Below, piece after piece: positions 24,104 to 34,162 of a stretch of 64,000 nt of DNA (position 1 is its first letter; each line of letters starts with the position of its first letter). Origin of the DNA: Roseibacterium beibuensis (GTDB taxonomy: Bacteria; Pseudomonadota; Alphaproteobacteria; Rhodobacterales; Rhodobacteraceae); the NCBI RefSeq assembly GCF_039542305.1, contig NZ_BAABHW010000002.1, positions 124,001 to 188,000 on the forward strand. The letters are read 5' to 3'. Below the pieces are notes generated by a model that was not told the origin of the DNA, made no database searches, and saw only the letters and a program-made list of their open reading frames with translations. The position numbers and the translations under genes were made by a program.

Positions 24104-24772
24104 TCAGACCGTTCGTCGCCTGATACGCCACAGAAGATAGAGTGTCATCCCCAACCAGAGCACCGCCAGCGAAAACCACGTGATGGCATAGTTCAAGTGG
24201 TCGTTCGGGATGCCCTCGGTCGTCACCGGCAGAGGCGTGATCGGGGCATCATCCACCGACAGGTCCCGCGCGATGACGAAGACGGGCTCGGCGTCGAGAT
24301 GCGCGGCCAGCGCATCGACGTCGCGCGCATACCAGATGTTGCGGGCGAGGTCCGGCTCGGGCGTGAAGCCGTCCACTTCCTCGGGCCAATGGACATTGCC
24401 GGTGACGGTGACCGCGCCCTCATGCGCGGGCACCGCGCCCTCGGTCGGCATGATGCCGCGATCGACAAGGATCACCCGCGCGCCGGTGTCGAAGGGCGAG
24501 ATCACGCGATAGCCCGCGCCCACCCCGCGCTGGCTGACAAGGACACGGGCATAGGCATCGCGGAACTGCCCGGTCACCTCGACCGGCAGGAACCGGTCCG
24601 CTTCCATATCCGGTGCCTCGGGCAGCGCCACCGGGGCGTCGGCGATGCGCGCCTCGATATCGGCCAGCATCGCCTCTTTCCACGCCAGCCGCTGCACCTG
24701 CCAGACCCCGAGGCTGACCAGGATCGCCACGCCGCCGATCCCGAAGACCAGGGGCCAGATCATACGCCGCAT
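24104..24772 (-). CDS. SURF1-family cytochrome oxidase assembly protein
   Basis: A 222-residue protein with two membrane spans, one at each end (IWPLVFGIGGVAILVSLGVW and NYAITWFSLAVLWLGMTLYL), enclosing a periplasmic domain. GVWQVQRLAWKEAML, RVLVSQRG and ILVDRGIMP are SURF1 features. It assists heme a insertion into the aa3 oxidase. The ATG at 24772 has GGAGGCG 7 nt upstream. It is the last gene of the oxidase cluster. Confidence 0.9.
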   Translation of the reverse strand: MRRMIWPLVFGIGGVAILVSLGVWQVQRLAWKEAMLADIEARIADAPVALPEAPDMEADRFLPVEVTGQFRDAYARVLVSQRGVGAGYRVISPFDTGARVILVDRGIMPTEGAVPAHEGAVTVTGNVHWPEEVDGFTPEPDLARNIWYARDVDALAAHLDAEPVFVIARDLSVDDAPITPLPVTTEGIPNDHLNYAITWFSLAVLWLGMTLYLLWRIRRRTV

Positions 24773-24858
24773 CTTGTCGCCTCCAATGGAAAGGCCCGCC
24801 AAGTGGCAGGCCTTTGCGCGAAATTCAAGTCGCGCCCGACAGGCGGGCGCGATGCCAC

Positions 24859-25674
24859 TCAGTGGGCGATCTGGCCCTGGCCCCAGATGTAGACGGCCAG
24901 GAACAGGAACAGCCAGACCACGTCGACGAAGTGCCAGTACCATGCCGCCGCTTCGAACCCGACATGCTTCTCGGGCGTGAACTGACCCGCCTTCACCCGC
25001 AGGTAGCAGACGAACAGGAAGATCGTGCCGATGATCACGTGCAGGCCGTGGAACCCGGTCGCCAGGAAGAAGGTCGAGAAGAACTTGTCGCCGCCGAAGG
25101 TCCAATCGTCATGGACGATCAACTCCCAGTATTCGAAGGCCTGAAGCCCGGTGAAGGCGAGGCCCAGCACGACGCCGATCAGAAGGCCCCATTCGACATC
25201 CTTGCGGTCTTCGTTATGGACCAGCGCATGGTGCGCCCAGGTCACGGCGCAACCCGACAAGAGCAGGACCAGCGTGTTGATCAGCGGCAGGTGGAACGGG
25301 TCCACCGTATGGATCTCGGGCATCGAATAAACCGAGCCCTCGTAGGCGCTCATCGGGTAGAGCGCGTGCTTGAAGAAGGCCCAGAACCACGCGACGAAGA
25401 ACATCGCCTCGGACATGATGAACATGATGAAGCCATAGCGCAGGCCAAGGCGCACGACCGGCGTATGGTCGCCGTCATTGCTTTCGTGCACGACATCGGC
25501 CCACCAGCCGTACATGACGTAAAGCACGGCAGCGAGGCCCATCAGGAACAGCCAGGGCGACCCGGAATGCATCCAGTTCACGGCGCCGAACAGCATCGCG
25601 AAGGCACCGCCAGCGGCCATGAGCGGCCAAATGGACGGTGGCAGAATATGGTAGTCGTGTTTTGCGTGAGCCAT
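24859..25674 (-). CDS. ctaE: Cytochrome c oxidase subunit III
   Basis: A 271-residue membrane protein with seven predicted helices. It begins MAHAKHDYHILPPSIWPL and contains FGAVNWMHSG, SEAMFFVAWFWAFF and GFHGLHVIIGT, all hallmarks of subunit III of aa3-type oxidase. The start at 25674 is set by homology, and an upstream extension would run back into ctaG. It follows ctaG in the standard order; subunit I is not in the window. Confidence 0.95.
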   Translation of the reverse strand: MAHAKHDYHILPPSIWPLMAAGGAFAMLFGAVNWMHSGSPWLFLMGLAAVLYVMYGWWADVVHESNDGDHTPVVRLGLRYGFIMFIMSEAMFFVAWFWAFFKHALYPMSAYEGSVYSMPEIHTVDPFHLPLINTLVLLLSGCAVTWAHHALVHNEDRKDVEWGLLIGVVLGLAFTGLQAFEYWELIVHDDWTFGGDKFFSTFFLATGFHGLHVIIGTIFLFVCYLRVKAGQFTPEKHVGFEAAAWYWHFVDVVWLFLFLAVYIWGQGQIAH

Positions 25675-25702
25675 GGGTGTCTCCGTCCTCCCGGTCGTCG
25701 TC

Positions 25703-26278
25703 TCAGTTGCCGCCCGATGTCGCTGGTTCGAGCGCGGCATAATCTTCTGGCATGTCCGTCACATGGAACGTGTAGGACAGGGTAATCGCGGGCGTGCCGC
25801 GGATTTCGGGGTCGTCCACGATTTCGGGATCGACATAGAAGGTCACGGGCATCTGCACGCGCTCGCCCGGCTCAAGCACCTGCATCTCGAAACAGAAGCA
25901 GGCGATCTTCACGAAATAGCTGCCCGCATCGAAAGGCGCGACATTGTAGCTGGCCGTGCCCGCGACAGGGCGGTCGGTCGGGTTATAGGCCTCGTAGAAG
26001 GCCAGCCCGGTCTCGCCGATGCGGATATCCATATGCGGCTCGACCGGGCGGAATTCCCACGGCATGTCGCGCGCAAGGCTCGCGTCGAAGCGCACACGGA
26101 TCGTCCGGTCGAGGATCTGGTCGCTTTCGGTCTCGGCCACGTTGGTCGTCCCGCCATAGCCCGTCACGCGGCAGAACCAGTCGTAAAGCGGCACGGCGGC
26201 CCAGGCGAGGGATGCCATCACCACGATCACGCCCAGAAGGCCGAAGACCGTCTTGCGGTGAGAGGCCTGTCCGCTCAT
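25703..26278 (-). CDS. ctaG: Cytochrome c oxidase assembly protein CtaG (Cox11)
   Basis: A 191-residue protein with one N-terminal membrane anchor (about 12-32) and a periplasmic immunoglobulin-like domain. It carries the copper-binding CFCF motif (KIACFCFEMQVL) and YNPTDRPVAG. It delivers copper to the CuB centre of subunit I. Its ATG overlaps the stop of the 65-codon gene upstream (ATGA). Confidence 0.95.
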   Translation of the reverse strand: MSGQASHRKTVFGLLGVIVVMASLAWAAVPLYDWFCRVTGYGGTTNVAETESDQILDRTIRVRFDASLARDMPWEFRPVEPHMDIRIGETGLAFYEAYNPTDRPVAGTASYNVAPFDAGSYFVKIACFCFEMQVLEPGERVQMPVTFYVDPEIVDDPEIRGTPAITLSYTFHVTDMPEDYAALEPATSGGN

Positions 26279-26472
26279 TGATCGCCCCCCTCCGTCACCG
26301 GGGTGACCGAGACGCGCGGCTGGTGGTCGAACGCCTCCATCGACGCGCCTTCCTGGATCTTGGCGATGGTCAGGCCAAAGACGATGGCGGCAAAGCCGAC
26401 AAGGCTCAGCGCCACGCCGACATTCCGGCCCAGCCGACGCTTGTGCAATTCGTGGGTCTCAGTGATCGGCAT
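26275..26472 (-). CDS. Small single-span protein of the oxidase cluster
   Basis: A 65-residue protein with a basic N-terminus (HELHKRRLGRNVG), one membrane span (about 18-40) and a short outer tail. A similar small gene sits between ctaB and ctaG in Rhodobacter and Paracoccus oxidase clusters. The position suggests an assembly or accessory role; no motif identifies the activity. It lies 3 bp downstream of ctaB and overlaps ctaG. Confidence 0.8.
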   Translation of the reverse strand: MPITETHELHKRRLGRNVGVALSLVGFAAIVFGLTIAKIQEGASMEAFDHQPRVSVTPVTEGGDQ

Positions 26473-26475
26473 CTC

Positions 26476-27420
26476 TTACCACCCCCAGACGCCGGCCGCC
26501 CGCAGCGCCGCATCGGCCATCAGCGCGCCGAAATGCAGGAACAGGTAGCTCAGCGAGAATTTGAACAGCCGCTTCTCGGCGGCATAGCTGTCGGCCTCGG
26601 CCGTGGCTTCGTCGCGCCGCCAGACGGCTTTGGCGCGGAGCACGAAGATCAGGTTCAGCACGATGGCCGCCGACAGGTAGATCGGCCCACCGATCGAGGT
26701 CAGGCCAAGGCCCAGCGCCACCGGCGCCAGCAGCAGCGAATAGATCCAGACCTGGCGGCGGGTTTCCTTGCGGCCATGGGTGACGGTCAGCATCGGAACC
26801 TTCGCCTCGTGGTAGTCGGATTTCATGAACAGCGCGAGCGCCCAGAAATGCGGCGGCGTCCACATGAAGATCAGGCCGAACATCAGCACCGACTCGATCG
26901 ACACGCCGCCCGTCACGGCCGCCCAGCCGATCATCGGCGGAAAGGCCCCCGCGGCGCCACCGATCACGATGTTCTGCGGCGTCGCCCGCTTCAGCCACAT
27001 CGTGTAGATCACCGCGTAGAAGAAGATGGTGAAGGCCAGAAGCCCGGCCGCGACCCAGTTCGTCGCCAGCCCCAGCATCGCCACCGAGATCACGCTCAGC
27101 CAAAGCCCGATGGACAGGGCCTCGCCGCCCGTGACCTTGCCCGCCGGAACGGGGCGGCCCTTGGTGCGCTTCATGATCCGGTCGATATCGGCGTCATACC
27201 ACATATTCAGCGCGCCCGAGGCGCCGCCGCCCAGCGCGATGAACAGGATCGCGGTGAAGCCGACCATGGGGGATAGGCTACCCGGCGCGACAAGCAACCC
27301 GGCCAACGCCGTGAAGACAACCAGCGACATCACGCGCGGCTTCAGAAGCAGCACGTAGTCCCCGAATCGCGCTTCGGGCGCGCCGGTCTGAACTTCGGTG
27401 TTGACGGTTGCGTCGCTCAT
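26476..27420 (-). CDS. ctaB: Protoheme IX farnesyltransferase (heme o synthase)
   Basis: A 314-residue UbiA-superfamily membrane enzyme with about nine spans. The first polyprenyl-diphosphate motif is NMWYDADIDRIMKRTKGRP, and the second region includes YTMWLKRATPQNIVIGGAAG. It makes heme o from heme b for the aa3 oxidase. The ATG at 27420 has GGGAGGG about 9 nt upstream. It lies between ctaC and the small accessory gene. Confidence 0.95.
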   Translation of the reverse strand: MSDATVNTEVQTGAPEARFGDYVLLLKPRVMSLVVFTALAGLLVAPGSLSPMVGFTAILFIALGGGASGALNMWYDADIDRIMKRTKGRPVPAGKVTGGEALSIGLWLSVISVAMLGLATNWVAAGLLAFTIFFYAVIYTMWLKRATPQNIVIGGAAGAFPPMIGWAAVTGGVSIESVLMFGLIFMWTPPHFWALALFMKSDYHEAKVPMLTVTHGRKETRRQVWIYSLLLAPVALGLGLTSIGGPIYLSAAIVLNLIFVLRAKAVWRRDEATAEADSYAAEKRLFKFSLSYLFLHFGALMADAALRAAGVWGW

Positions 27421-27487
27421 CGCGCCGGACCCTCCCGGTCGAAAGTGAGGGTGGGCCGCATCAGCGCCGCCCACCCGATCTCGTGAA

Positions 27488-28378
27488 TTACTCGGCTGCG
27501 GCCAGCTCGATCACCTGCGGGGCCGTCATGCCGTCGATCGAGTTGAAGGCCGTCGCCTCGCCCGCGACCCAGGCCTCGTATTCCTCGGGCGTCACGGCAA
27601 AGACGGTGATCGGCATGTAGGCGTGGTTCACGCCGCACAGTTCCGAACACTGGCCGAAATAGACGCCTTCCTGGCCCGGCTCGACCTCGAACCACAATTC
27701 GGCCAGGCGACCCGGCACGCCGTCCTGCTTCACACCGAAGGCGGGCATCGCCCAGCTGTGGATCACGTCGGCGGCGGTCACCTGCACGACCACGGTCTGA
27801 CCGGTCGGCACGACCATCGCGGTGTCGGTGGCCAGAAGGTATTCGTCCTGGCTGTAGCCGTACTCGGCCAGTTCATCCTCGTTCAGCATGACCGACAGGT
27901 AGTCGATACCATGCTCGGGATATTCATAGCCCCAGTACCACTGGTAGCCGGTGGCCTTCACCACGACATCGGCCTCGGGGATGGTCTGCTGGCGGAACAG
28001 CACCGGCAGCGAGAAGGCCCCGATCACGATCAGGATGATCAGCGGGACGACCGTCCAGGTCACCTCGATCTTGGTGTTGTGCGTGAAGCTCGACGGCACC
28101 GGGTTCGCCTTGGCGTTGTGGCGCAGCATCGTCCAGATCAGCAGGGCGGTGACGAAGATCACGATCGCCGTGACGATCACCAGAAGCAGCGTATCGAGCG
28201 CGCGGATGTCCTGCGCGACGCTGGTCACCCCCGGCTGCATGTTGACGCCGCCCGGCTCGGGCGCACCGATGATCTCCAGCCCCTCGCGCAGGCCAGCGGT
28301 CTGCGCGCTTGCCGCCGCGGCTGTCAGGGTTGCTCCGAATGCAGCCGTCAGGCCGCCAAGCTTCTTGCGAAGTGCCAT
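27488..28378 (-). CDS. ctaC: Cytochrome c oxidase subunit II
   Basis: A 296-residue protein with a signal peptide (about 1-25, ending AAAASAQ), two membrane helices (about 63-85 and 110-130) and a cupredoxin domain. The CuA ligands are in CSELCGVNHAYM, with the upstream His in IHSWAMPAFGVK; YQWYWGYEYP is the aromatic electron-entry strip. It is the first gene of the leftward oxidase cluster and divergent from tldD. The start at 28378 lacks a strong ribosome site. Confidence 0.95.
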   Translation of the reverse strand: MALRKKLGGLTAAFGATLTAAAASAQTAGLREGLEIIGAPEPGGVNMQPGVTSVAQDIRALDTLLLVIVTAIVIFVTALLIWTMLRHNAKANPVPSSFTHNTKIEVTWTVVPLIILIVIGAFSLPVLFRQQTIPEADVVVKATGYQWYWGYEYPEHGIDYLSVMLNEDELAEYGYSQDEYLLATDTAMVVPTGQTVVVQVTAADVIHSWAMPAFGVKQDGVPGRLAELWFEVEPGQEGVYFGQCSELCGVNHAYMPITVFAVTPEEYEAWVAGEATAFNSIDGMTAPQVIELAAAE

Positions 28379-28504
28379 GCGTTTAAGTCCCGTTCTGTCC
28401 CGGCTGCCGCTCCTCTTGCCCCGTGACACGGGGCTCCTCCGTTTCGGCATACCGTTGCGTTCCAAGCTGCTAGGACCATATCCTTGAGCGAGTATCAACA
28501 CATT

Positions 28505-28554
28505 GGTCAAAAATGTCTCACCTGGCAAGAACTTGACATAGATCATTTTTGACC
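28505..28554. promoter_or_regulatory. Perfect inverted repeat between ctaC and tldD
   Basis: GGTCAAAAATG (28505-28515) and CATTTTTGACC (28544-28554) are perfect 11-bp inverted arms separated by 28 bp, in the 193-bp divergent region. Overlapping the right arm is TTGACATAGATCAT (28533-28546), eight of ten matches to an FNR-type TTGAT-N4-ATCAA box. The arms could bind two dimers of one regulator and control both directions; the regulator is unknown. Confidence 0.5.
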
Positions 28555-28571
28555 CCTGCGCGGAGCCCCGA

Positions 28572-29999
<1,428 letters not shown>

Positions 30000-30112
30000 G
30001 GGCCGGCGGGGCGGCACCGGCGGGGCGGGCGCCTTGACCTTGCCCGCCAACCGCCGCGCTTTGGCCCCGAAGCGGTAAGGATCGGTTAACCATTTCGCGC
30101 CAGCGTTATGGC

Positions 30113-31324
30113 ATGTGGACCGTCGCCGATTCTCCCCCTGCGGCCCAATGGGCCGACGCCGCCTTCTACGAGGCGCCCGTCAGCTATACCCCGCCGCCCG
30201 CCGATGGCGCGGCAGAACGGCTGGCGCGGCTGCGCCTGATCCGCTCGCGCCGGGTGGGGCCTGCCACCTACCTTCGCCTGATGGCCGAACACGGCGCGGC
30301 CCACGCCGCGCTGGACGCCCTGCCCGAGGTCGCCCGCGCCGCCGGGGTCGAGGCCTATACCCCCTGCCCCGAACCCGTGGCGGCGGCCGAGATGCGCGCC
30401 GCCGAGCGTTTGGGCGCGCGCATGCTCTGCCTCGGCGATCCCGACTACCCCGCCGCGCTGGCCGAGATCTCCGATGCCCCGCCGATCCTCTGGGCGCTTG
30501 GCGATCTGTCGCTGCTTGCGCGGCCCGCGCTCGCCATGGTCGGCACGCGCAACGCCTCGGCGCTCGGGGCGCGCATGGCCCGCCGCCTTGCCACCGATCT
30601 GGGTGCCGCAGGCTTCACCGTTGTTTCCGGGCTGGCCCGCGGCATCGACGCGCTGGCCCATTCCGCGGCGCTCGGCACCGGCACCATCGCCGTGCAGGCG
30701 GGCGGTCTCGACGTGATCTACCCAACCGAGAACACCGAGCTTGCTCATGACATCGCCCGCCAGGGCCTTCGGCTGTCGGAAATGCCCTTCGGCCTGCATC
30801 CGCAGGCGCGCCATTTCCCGCGCCGCAACCGGATCGTCTCGGGCCTTTCGCGGGCCGTGATCGTGGTCGAGGCCGCGGCGCGGTCAGGCTCGCTCATCAC
30901 CGCGCGCTGCGCGGCCGACCAGGGGCGCGAGGTCATGGCCGTTCCCGGCCACCCGATGGACAGCCGCGCCTCGGGCGCCAATATCCTGATCCGCGATGGC
31001 GCGCTTCTGATCCGCTCGGCCGAGGACGTGATCGAAGCCTTGGGCCAACCGGCCCCCGCGCCCCTGCCCCAGTCCGACACGGCGACCCGGATGGCCGCGC
31101 GGCAGCACGCCCGCCAGGATCCCCCGCGCCCCCGGCAGCCCACCCCGCCCGGCGGGGTCGAGGCGCTGATCCTCGGCACGCTCGGCCCCTCGCCCGTGGC
31201 CGAGGACCAGTTGATCCGCGACCTCGCCCGCCCCCCGCGCGAGGTCGCGCAAGCCCTCGCCATCCTCGAAATGGCTGGCCGCATCACCCGCGCCGCTGGC
31301 GGCATGGTCAGCCGCACCTCGTAA
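30113..31324 (+). CDS. dprA: DNA-processing protein DprA
   Basis: A 403-residue protein. The N-terminal SAM-like region (about 35-95) is followed by a Rossmann-type DprA core with MVGTRNASALG, VVSGLARGIDALAHSAAL, HFPRRNRIVSGLSRAVIVVE and SLITARCAADQGREVMAVPG. A winged-helix domain closes the protein (about 345-400). DprA loads RecA on incoming single-stranded DNA. No competence pilus genes are nearby. It lies between tldD and topA. Confidence 0.93.
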   Translation: MWTVADSPPAAQWADAAFYEAPVSYTPPPADGAAERLARLRLIRSRRVGPATYLRLMAEHGAAHAALDALPEVARAAGVEAYTPCPEPVAAAEMRAAERLGARMLCLGDPDYPAALAEISDAPPILWALGDLSLLARPALAMVGTRNASALGARMARRLATDLGAAGFTVVSGLARGIDALAHSAALGTGTIAVQAGGLDVIYPTENTELAHDIARQGLRLSEMPFGLHPQARHFPRRNRIVSGLSRAVIVVEAAARSGSLITARCAADQGREVMAVPGHPMDSRASGANILIRDGALLIRSAEDVIEALGQPAPAPLPQSDTATRMAARQHARQDPPRPRQPTPPGGVEALILGTLGPSPVAEDQLIRDLARPPREVAQALAILEMAGRITRAAGGMVSRTS

Positions 31325-31485
31325 AATCGCCCGAAATTTTCCAAGGCGTAGCCTTGTCCACAGCGCACCCCGGATGCCGCATTGACAACCGGCCCCTCGG
31401 CCCCACATGGTCCGCCGCCAACACGGGGGGCCGATTTGCGGGCCGCCCAACTTCATTACGATCCCGTATCCAAGGTGTCCGTTCC

Positions 31486-34149
31486 ATGCCCGTCGTCGTT
31501 GTCGAATCCCCGGCCAAGGCCAAGACAATCAACAAGTACCTGGGCGACGATTATACCGTTCTGGCCTCCTACGGGCATGTCCGCGACCTGCCCTCCAAGG
31601 ACGGCTCGGTCGACCCCGAACAGGGCTTCGCGATGGAGTGGGAGGTCGCCAGCGACAGCAAGAAGCACCTCAAGGCGATCGCCGACGCGCTGAAAGACGA
31701 CCCCGACCTGATCCTCGCCACCGACCCCGACCGCGAGGGGGAGGCGATCAGCTGGCACCTGCAGGAGGCCCTGCAAAAACGCCGCGCGCTGAAAAAGGAC
31801 AGCAAGGTCAGCCGCGTCACCTTCAACGCCATCACCAAGGATGCGGTCACCCGCGCCATGGCCGAGCCGCGCGATGTCGACATGGAACTGGTCGAGGCCT
31901 ATCTCGCCCGCCGCGCGCTGGATTACCTCGTGGGCTTTACCCTGTCGCCCGTTCTCTGGCGCAAGCTGCCCGGCGCGAAATCGGCAGGCCGCGTGCAATC
32001 GGTCTGCCTGCGCCTCGTCGTCGAACGCGAGATGGAGATCGAGGCCTTCCGCCCCCGCGAATACTGGTCGGTCAAGGCGATCCTCGACACCCCGCGCGGC
32101 CAGAGCTTCGAGGCCCGTCTCGTCAGCCTCGGCGGCAAGAAACTCGACCGCTACGACCTGCCCAACAAGGCCGAAGCGGGGCTTGCCGTGCAGGCCGTCG
32201 CCTCCCGCGCGCTCTCGGTCACGCAGGTCGAGGCCAAGCCGACCTCGCGCAACCCCGCCCCGCCCTTCATGACCTCGACCCTCCAGCAGGAGGCGTCGCG
32301 CAAGTTCGGCTTCGGCGCGAAACAGACCATGGCCGCCGCCCAGCGCCTCTACGAGGCGGGGCACATCACCTACATGCGGACCGACGGCATCGACATGGCG
32401 CCCGAGGCCGTGCAGGCCGCGCGCGCCGCGATCACCGACCGCTTCGGCGCGAATTACACGCCGTCCAGCCCGCGCATCTACAAGAACAAGGCCAAGAACG
32501 CGCAGGAAGCGCACGAATGTATCCGCCCGACCGACATGACGAAATCGGCCGACGAGATCCGGCTGTCCGAAGAGGATCAGCGCAAACTCTATGACCTGAT
32601 CTGGAAACGCACCATCGCCAGCCAGATGGAAGCCGCCCGGATGGAGCGCACCACCGTCACCATCGCCAGCGACGACCGGCAGGTCGAGTTGCGCGCCACG
32701 GGCCAGGTCGTGCTGTTCGACGGGTTCCTCAAGGTCTACGAGGAAGGCCGCGACGACGCCGCCGAGGACGAGGATGGCAAGCGCCTGCCGCAGATCTCCG
32801 AGGGCGAGGCGCTCAAGCCCGCCAAGGGCGCGCTGGCCGCCGATTTCGCCAAGGCCGCCGGCGAGGGCGACGCGGTGATCGAGGATGACAGCGCAAGCGG
32901 CGAGATGAAACGCGCCGACGCGGCGCTTCTGTCCAGGGACGGCGCCGTTCTGGGCCAGCAGCATTTCACCCAGCCGCCCCCGCGCTATACCGAGGCCAGC
33001 CTCGTCAAGCGCATGGAAGAACTGGGCATCGGGCGTCCCTCGACCTATGCCTCGATCCTCGACACGATCCAGGCGCGCGGCTACGTGACCAAGGACAAGG
33101 GCCGCCTCATCCCCGAGGACAAGGGCCGTCTCGTCATCGCCTTCCTGGTGAACTACTTCCGCCGCTACCTCGAATACGACTACACCGCCAAGCTCGAAAC
33201 CGAGCTCGACGAGGTCAGCGCGGGCGAACAGCATTACCAGGACGTGCTCGAACGCTTCTGGCGCGATTTCTCGGCCGCCGTGGCCGAAACGTCGGAACTG
33301 CGCATCACCGACGTTCTGGAAAAGATCAACGAGGTGCTGGAACCGCACCTGTTCCCGCCGAAACCCGACGGGTCCGACCCGCGCCTGTGCCCCAAATGCG
33401 GGGCGGGGCGGCTGTCGATGCGCACCGCGCGGTCTGGCGGGGCCTTCATCGGCTGTTCGAACTATCCCGAATGCCGCTACACCCGTCCCTTCGGCCCGCC
33501 CAGCGACGAGGCCGAGGACGGCACCGCCGATCTCGACGACAAGATGCTTGGCGTCGATCCCGACAGCTCGGAACCGGTCTACCTGCGCAACGGGCGCTTC
33601 GGCTGGTATGTCCAGCTGGGCGAGGTGACGGAGGAGAACAAGAAACCGCCGCGCGCCTCGCTGCCCAAGATGTGGACGCCCGAGACGATGGACCTCGACA
33701 AGGCGCTGCGCCTGCTGCACCTGCCCCGCCTCGTCGGCCAGCACCCCGATGATGGCGAGCCGATCGAGGCGAATTTCGGCCGCTACGGGCCTTACGTGAA
33801 GCACGGGCGCATCTACGCCAACCTCCCCGACGAGGAAGAGGTGTTCACCGTCGGCATGAACCGCGCCGTGGAACTGATCGCCGAGAAAGCCGCCAAGCGC
33901 GGCGGGCGCGGGACCACCGCCGCGCCCCTCAAGGAGTTGGGCGAACACCCGACCGAGGGCGGGCCGGTCAACGTGATGAACGGGCGCTACGGTCCTTACG
34001 TGAAATGGGAAAAGGTCAACGCGACCCTGCCCAAGGATCTCGACCCGCAGGACATCACGATGGAACGCGCCGTCGAACTGATCGCCGAGAAGCAGGCCAA
34101 GGGCGGCAAGAAGAAAAAGACCACGACCCGCGCCAAGAAAAAGGCCTGA
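31486..34149 (+). CDS. topA: DNA topoisomerase I
   Basis: An 887-residue type IA topoisomerase that relaxes negative supercoils. The Toprim domain starts at VVVESPAKAKTINKYLG and has the acidic triad in TDPDREGEA. The active-site Tyr is about residue 296 in HITYMRTDGIDM. The first C-terminal zinc ribbon is CPKCGAGRLSMR with GCSNYPECRY; further degenerate repeats carry NGRYGPYVKW, and the tail is Lys-rich (GGKKKKTTTRAKKKA). The ATG at 31486 begins the Toprim domain. The dprA-topA pairing is standard. Confidence 0.95.
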   Translation: MPVVVVESPAKAKTINKYLGDDYTVLASYGHVRDLPSKDGSVDPEQGFAMEWEVASDSKKHLKAIADALKDDPDLILATDPDREGEAISWHLQEALQKRRALKKDSKVSRVTFNAITKDAVTRAMAEPRDVDMELVEAYLARRALDYLVGFTLSPVLWRKLPGAKSAGRVQSVCLRLVVEREMEIEAFRPREYWSVKAILDTPRGQSFEARLVSLGGKKLDRYDLPNKAEAGLAVQAVASRALSVTQVEAKPTSRNPAPPFMTSTLQQEASRKFGFGAKQTMAAAQRLYEAGHITYMRTDGIDMAPEAVQAARAAITDRFGANYTPSSPRIYKNKAKNAQEAHECIRPTDMTKSADEIRLSEEDQRKLYDLIWKRTIASQMEAARMERTTVTIASDDRQVELRATGQVVLFDGFLKVYEEGRDDAAEDEDGKRLPQISEGEALKPAKGALAADFAKAAGEGDAVIEDDSASGEMKRADAALLSRDGAVLGQQHFTQPPPRYTEASLVKRMEELGIGRPSTYASILDTIQARGYVTKDKGRLIPEDKGRLVIAFLVNYFRRYLEYDYTAKLETELDEVSAGEQHYQDVLERFWRDFSAAVAETSELRITDVLEKINEVLEPHLFPPKPDGSDPRLCPKCGAGRLSMRTARSGGAFIGCSNYPECRYTRPFGPPSDEAEDGTADLDDKMLGVDPDSSEPVYLRNGRFGWYVQLGEVTEENKKPPRASLPKMWTPETMDLDKALRLLHLPRLVGQHPDDGEPIEANFGRYGPYVKHGRIYANLPDEEEVFTVGMNRAVELIAEKAAKRGGRGTTAAPLKELGEHPTEGGPVNVMNGRYGPYVKWEKVNATLPKDLDPQDITMERAVELIAEKQAKGGKKKKTTTRAKKKA

Positions 34150-34162
34150 GCGCCGGTCGCGC

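Noticed and set aside
31456..33948. An 830-codon minus-strand frame
   Set aside because: Antisense to topA; no domain similarity seen.
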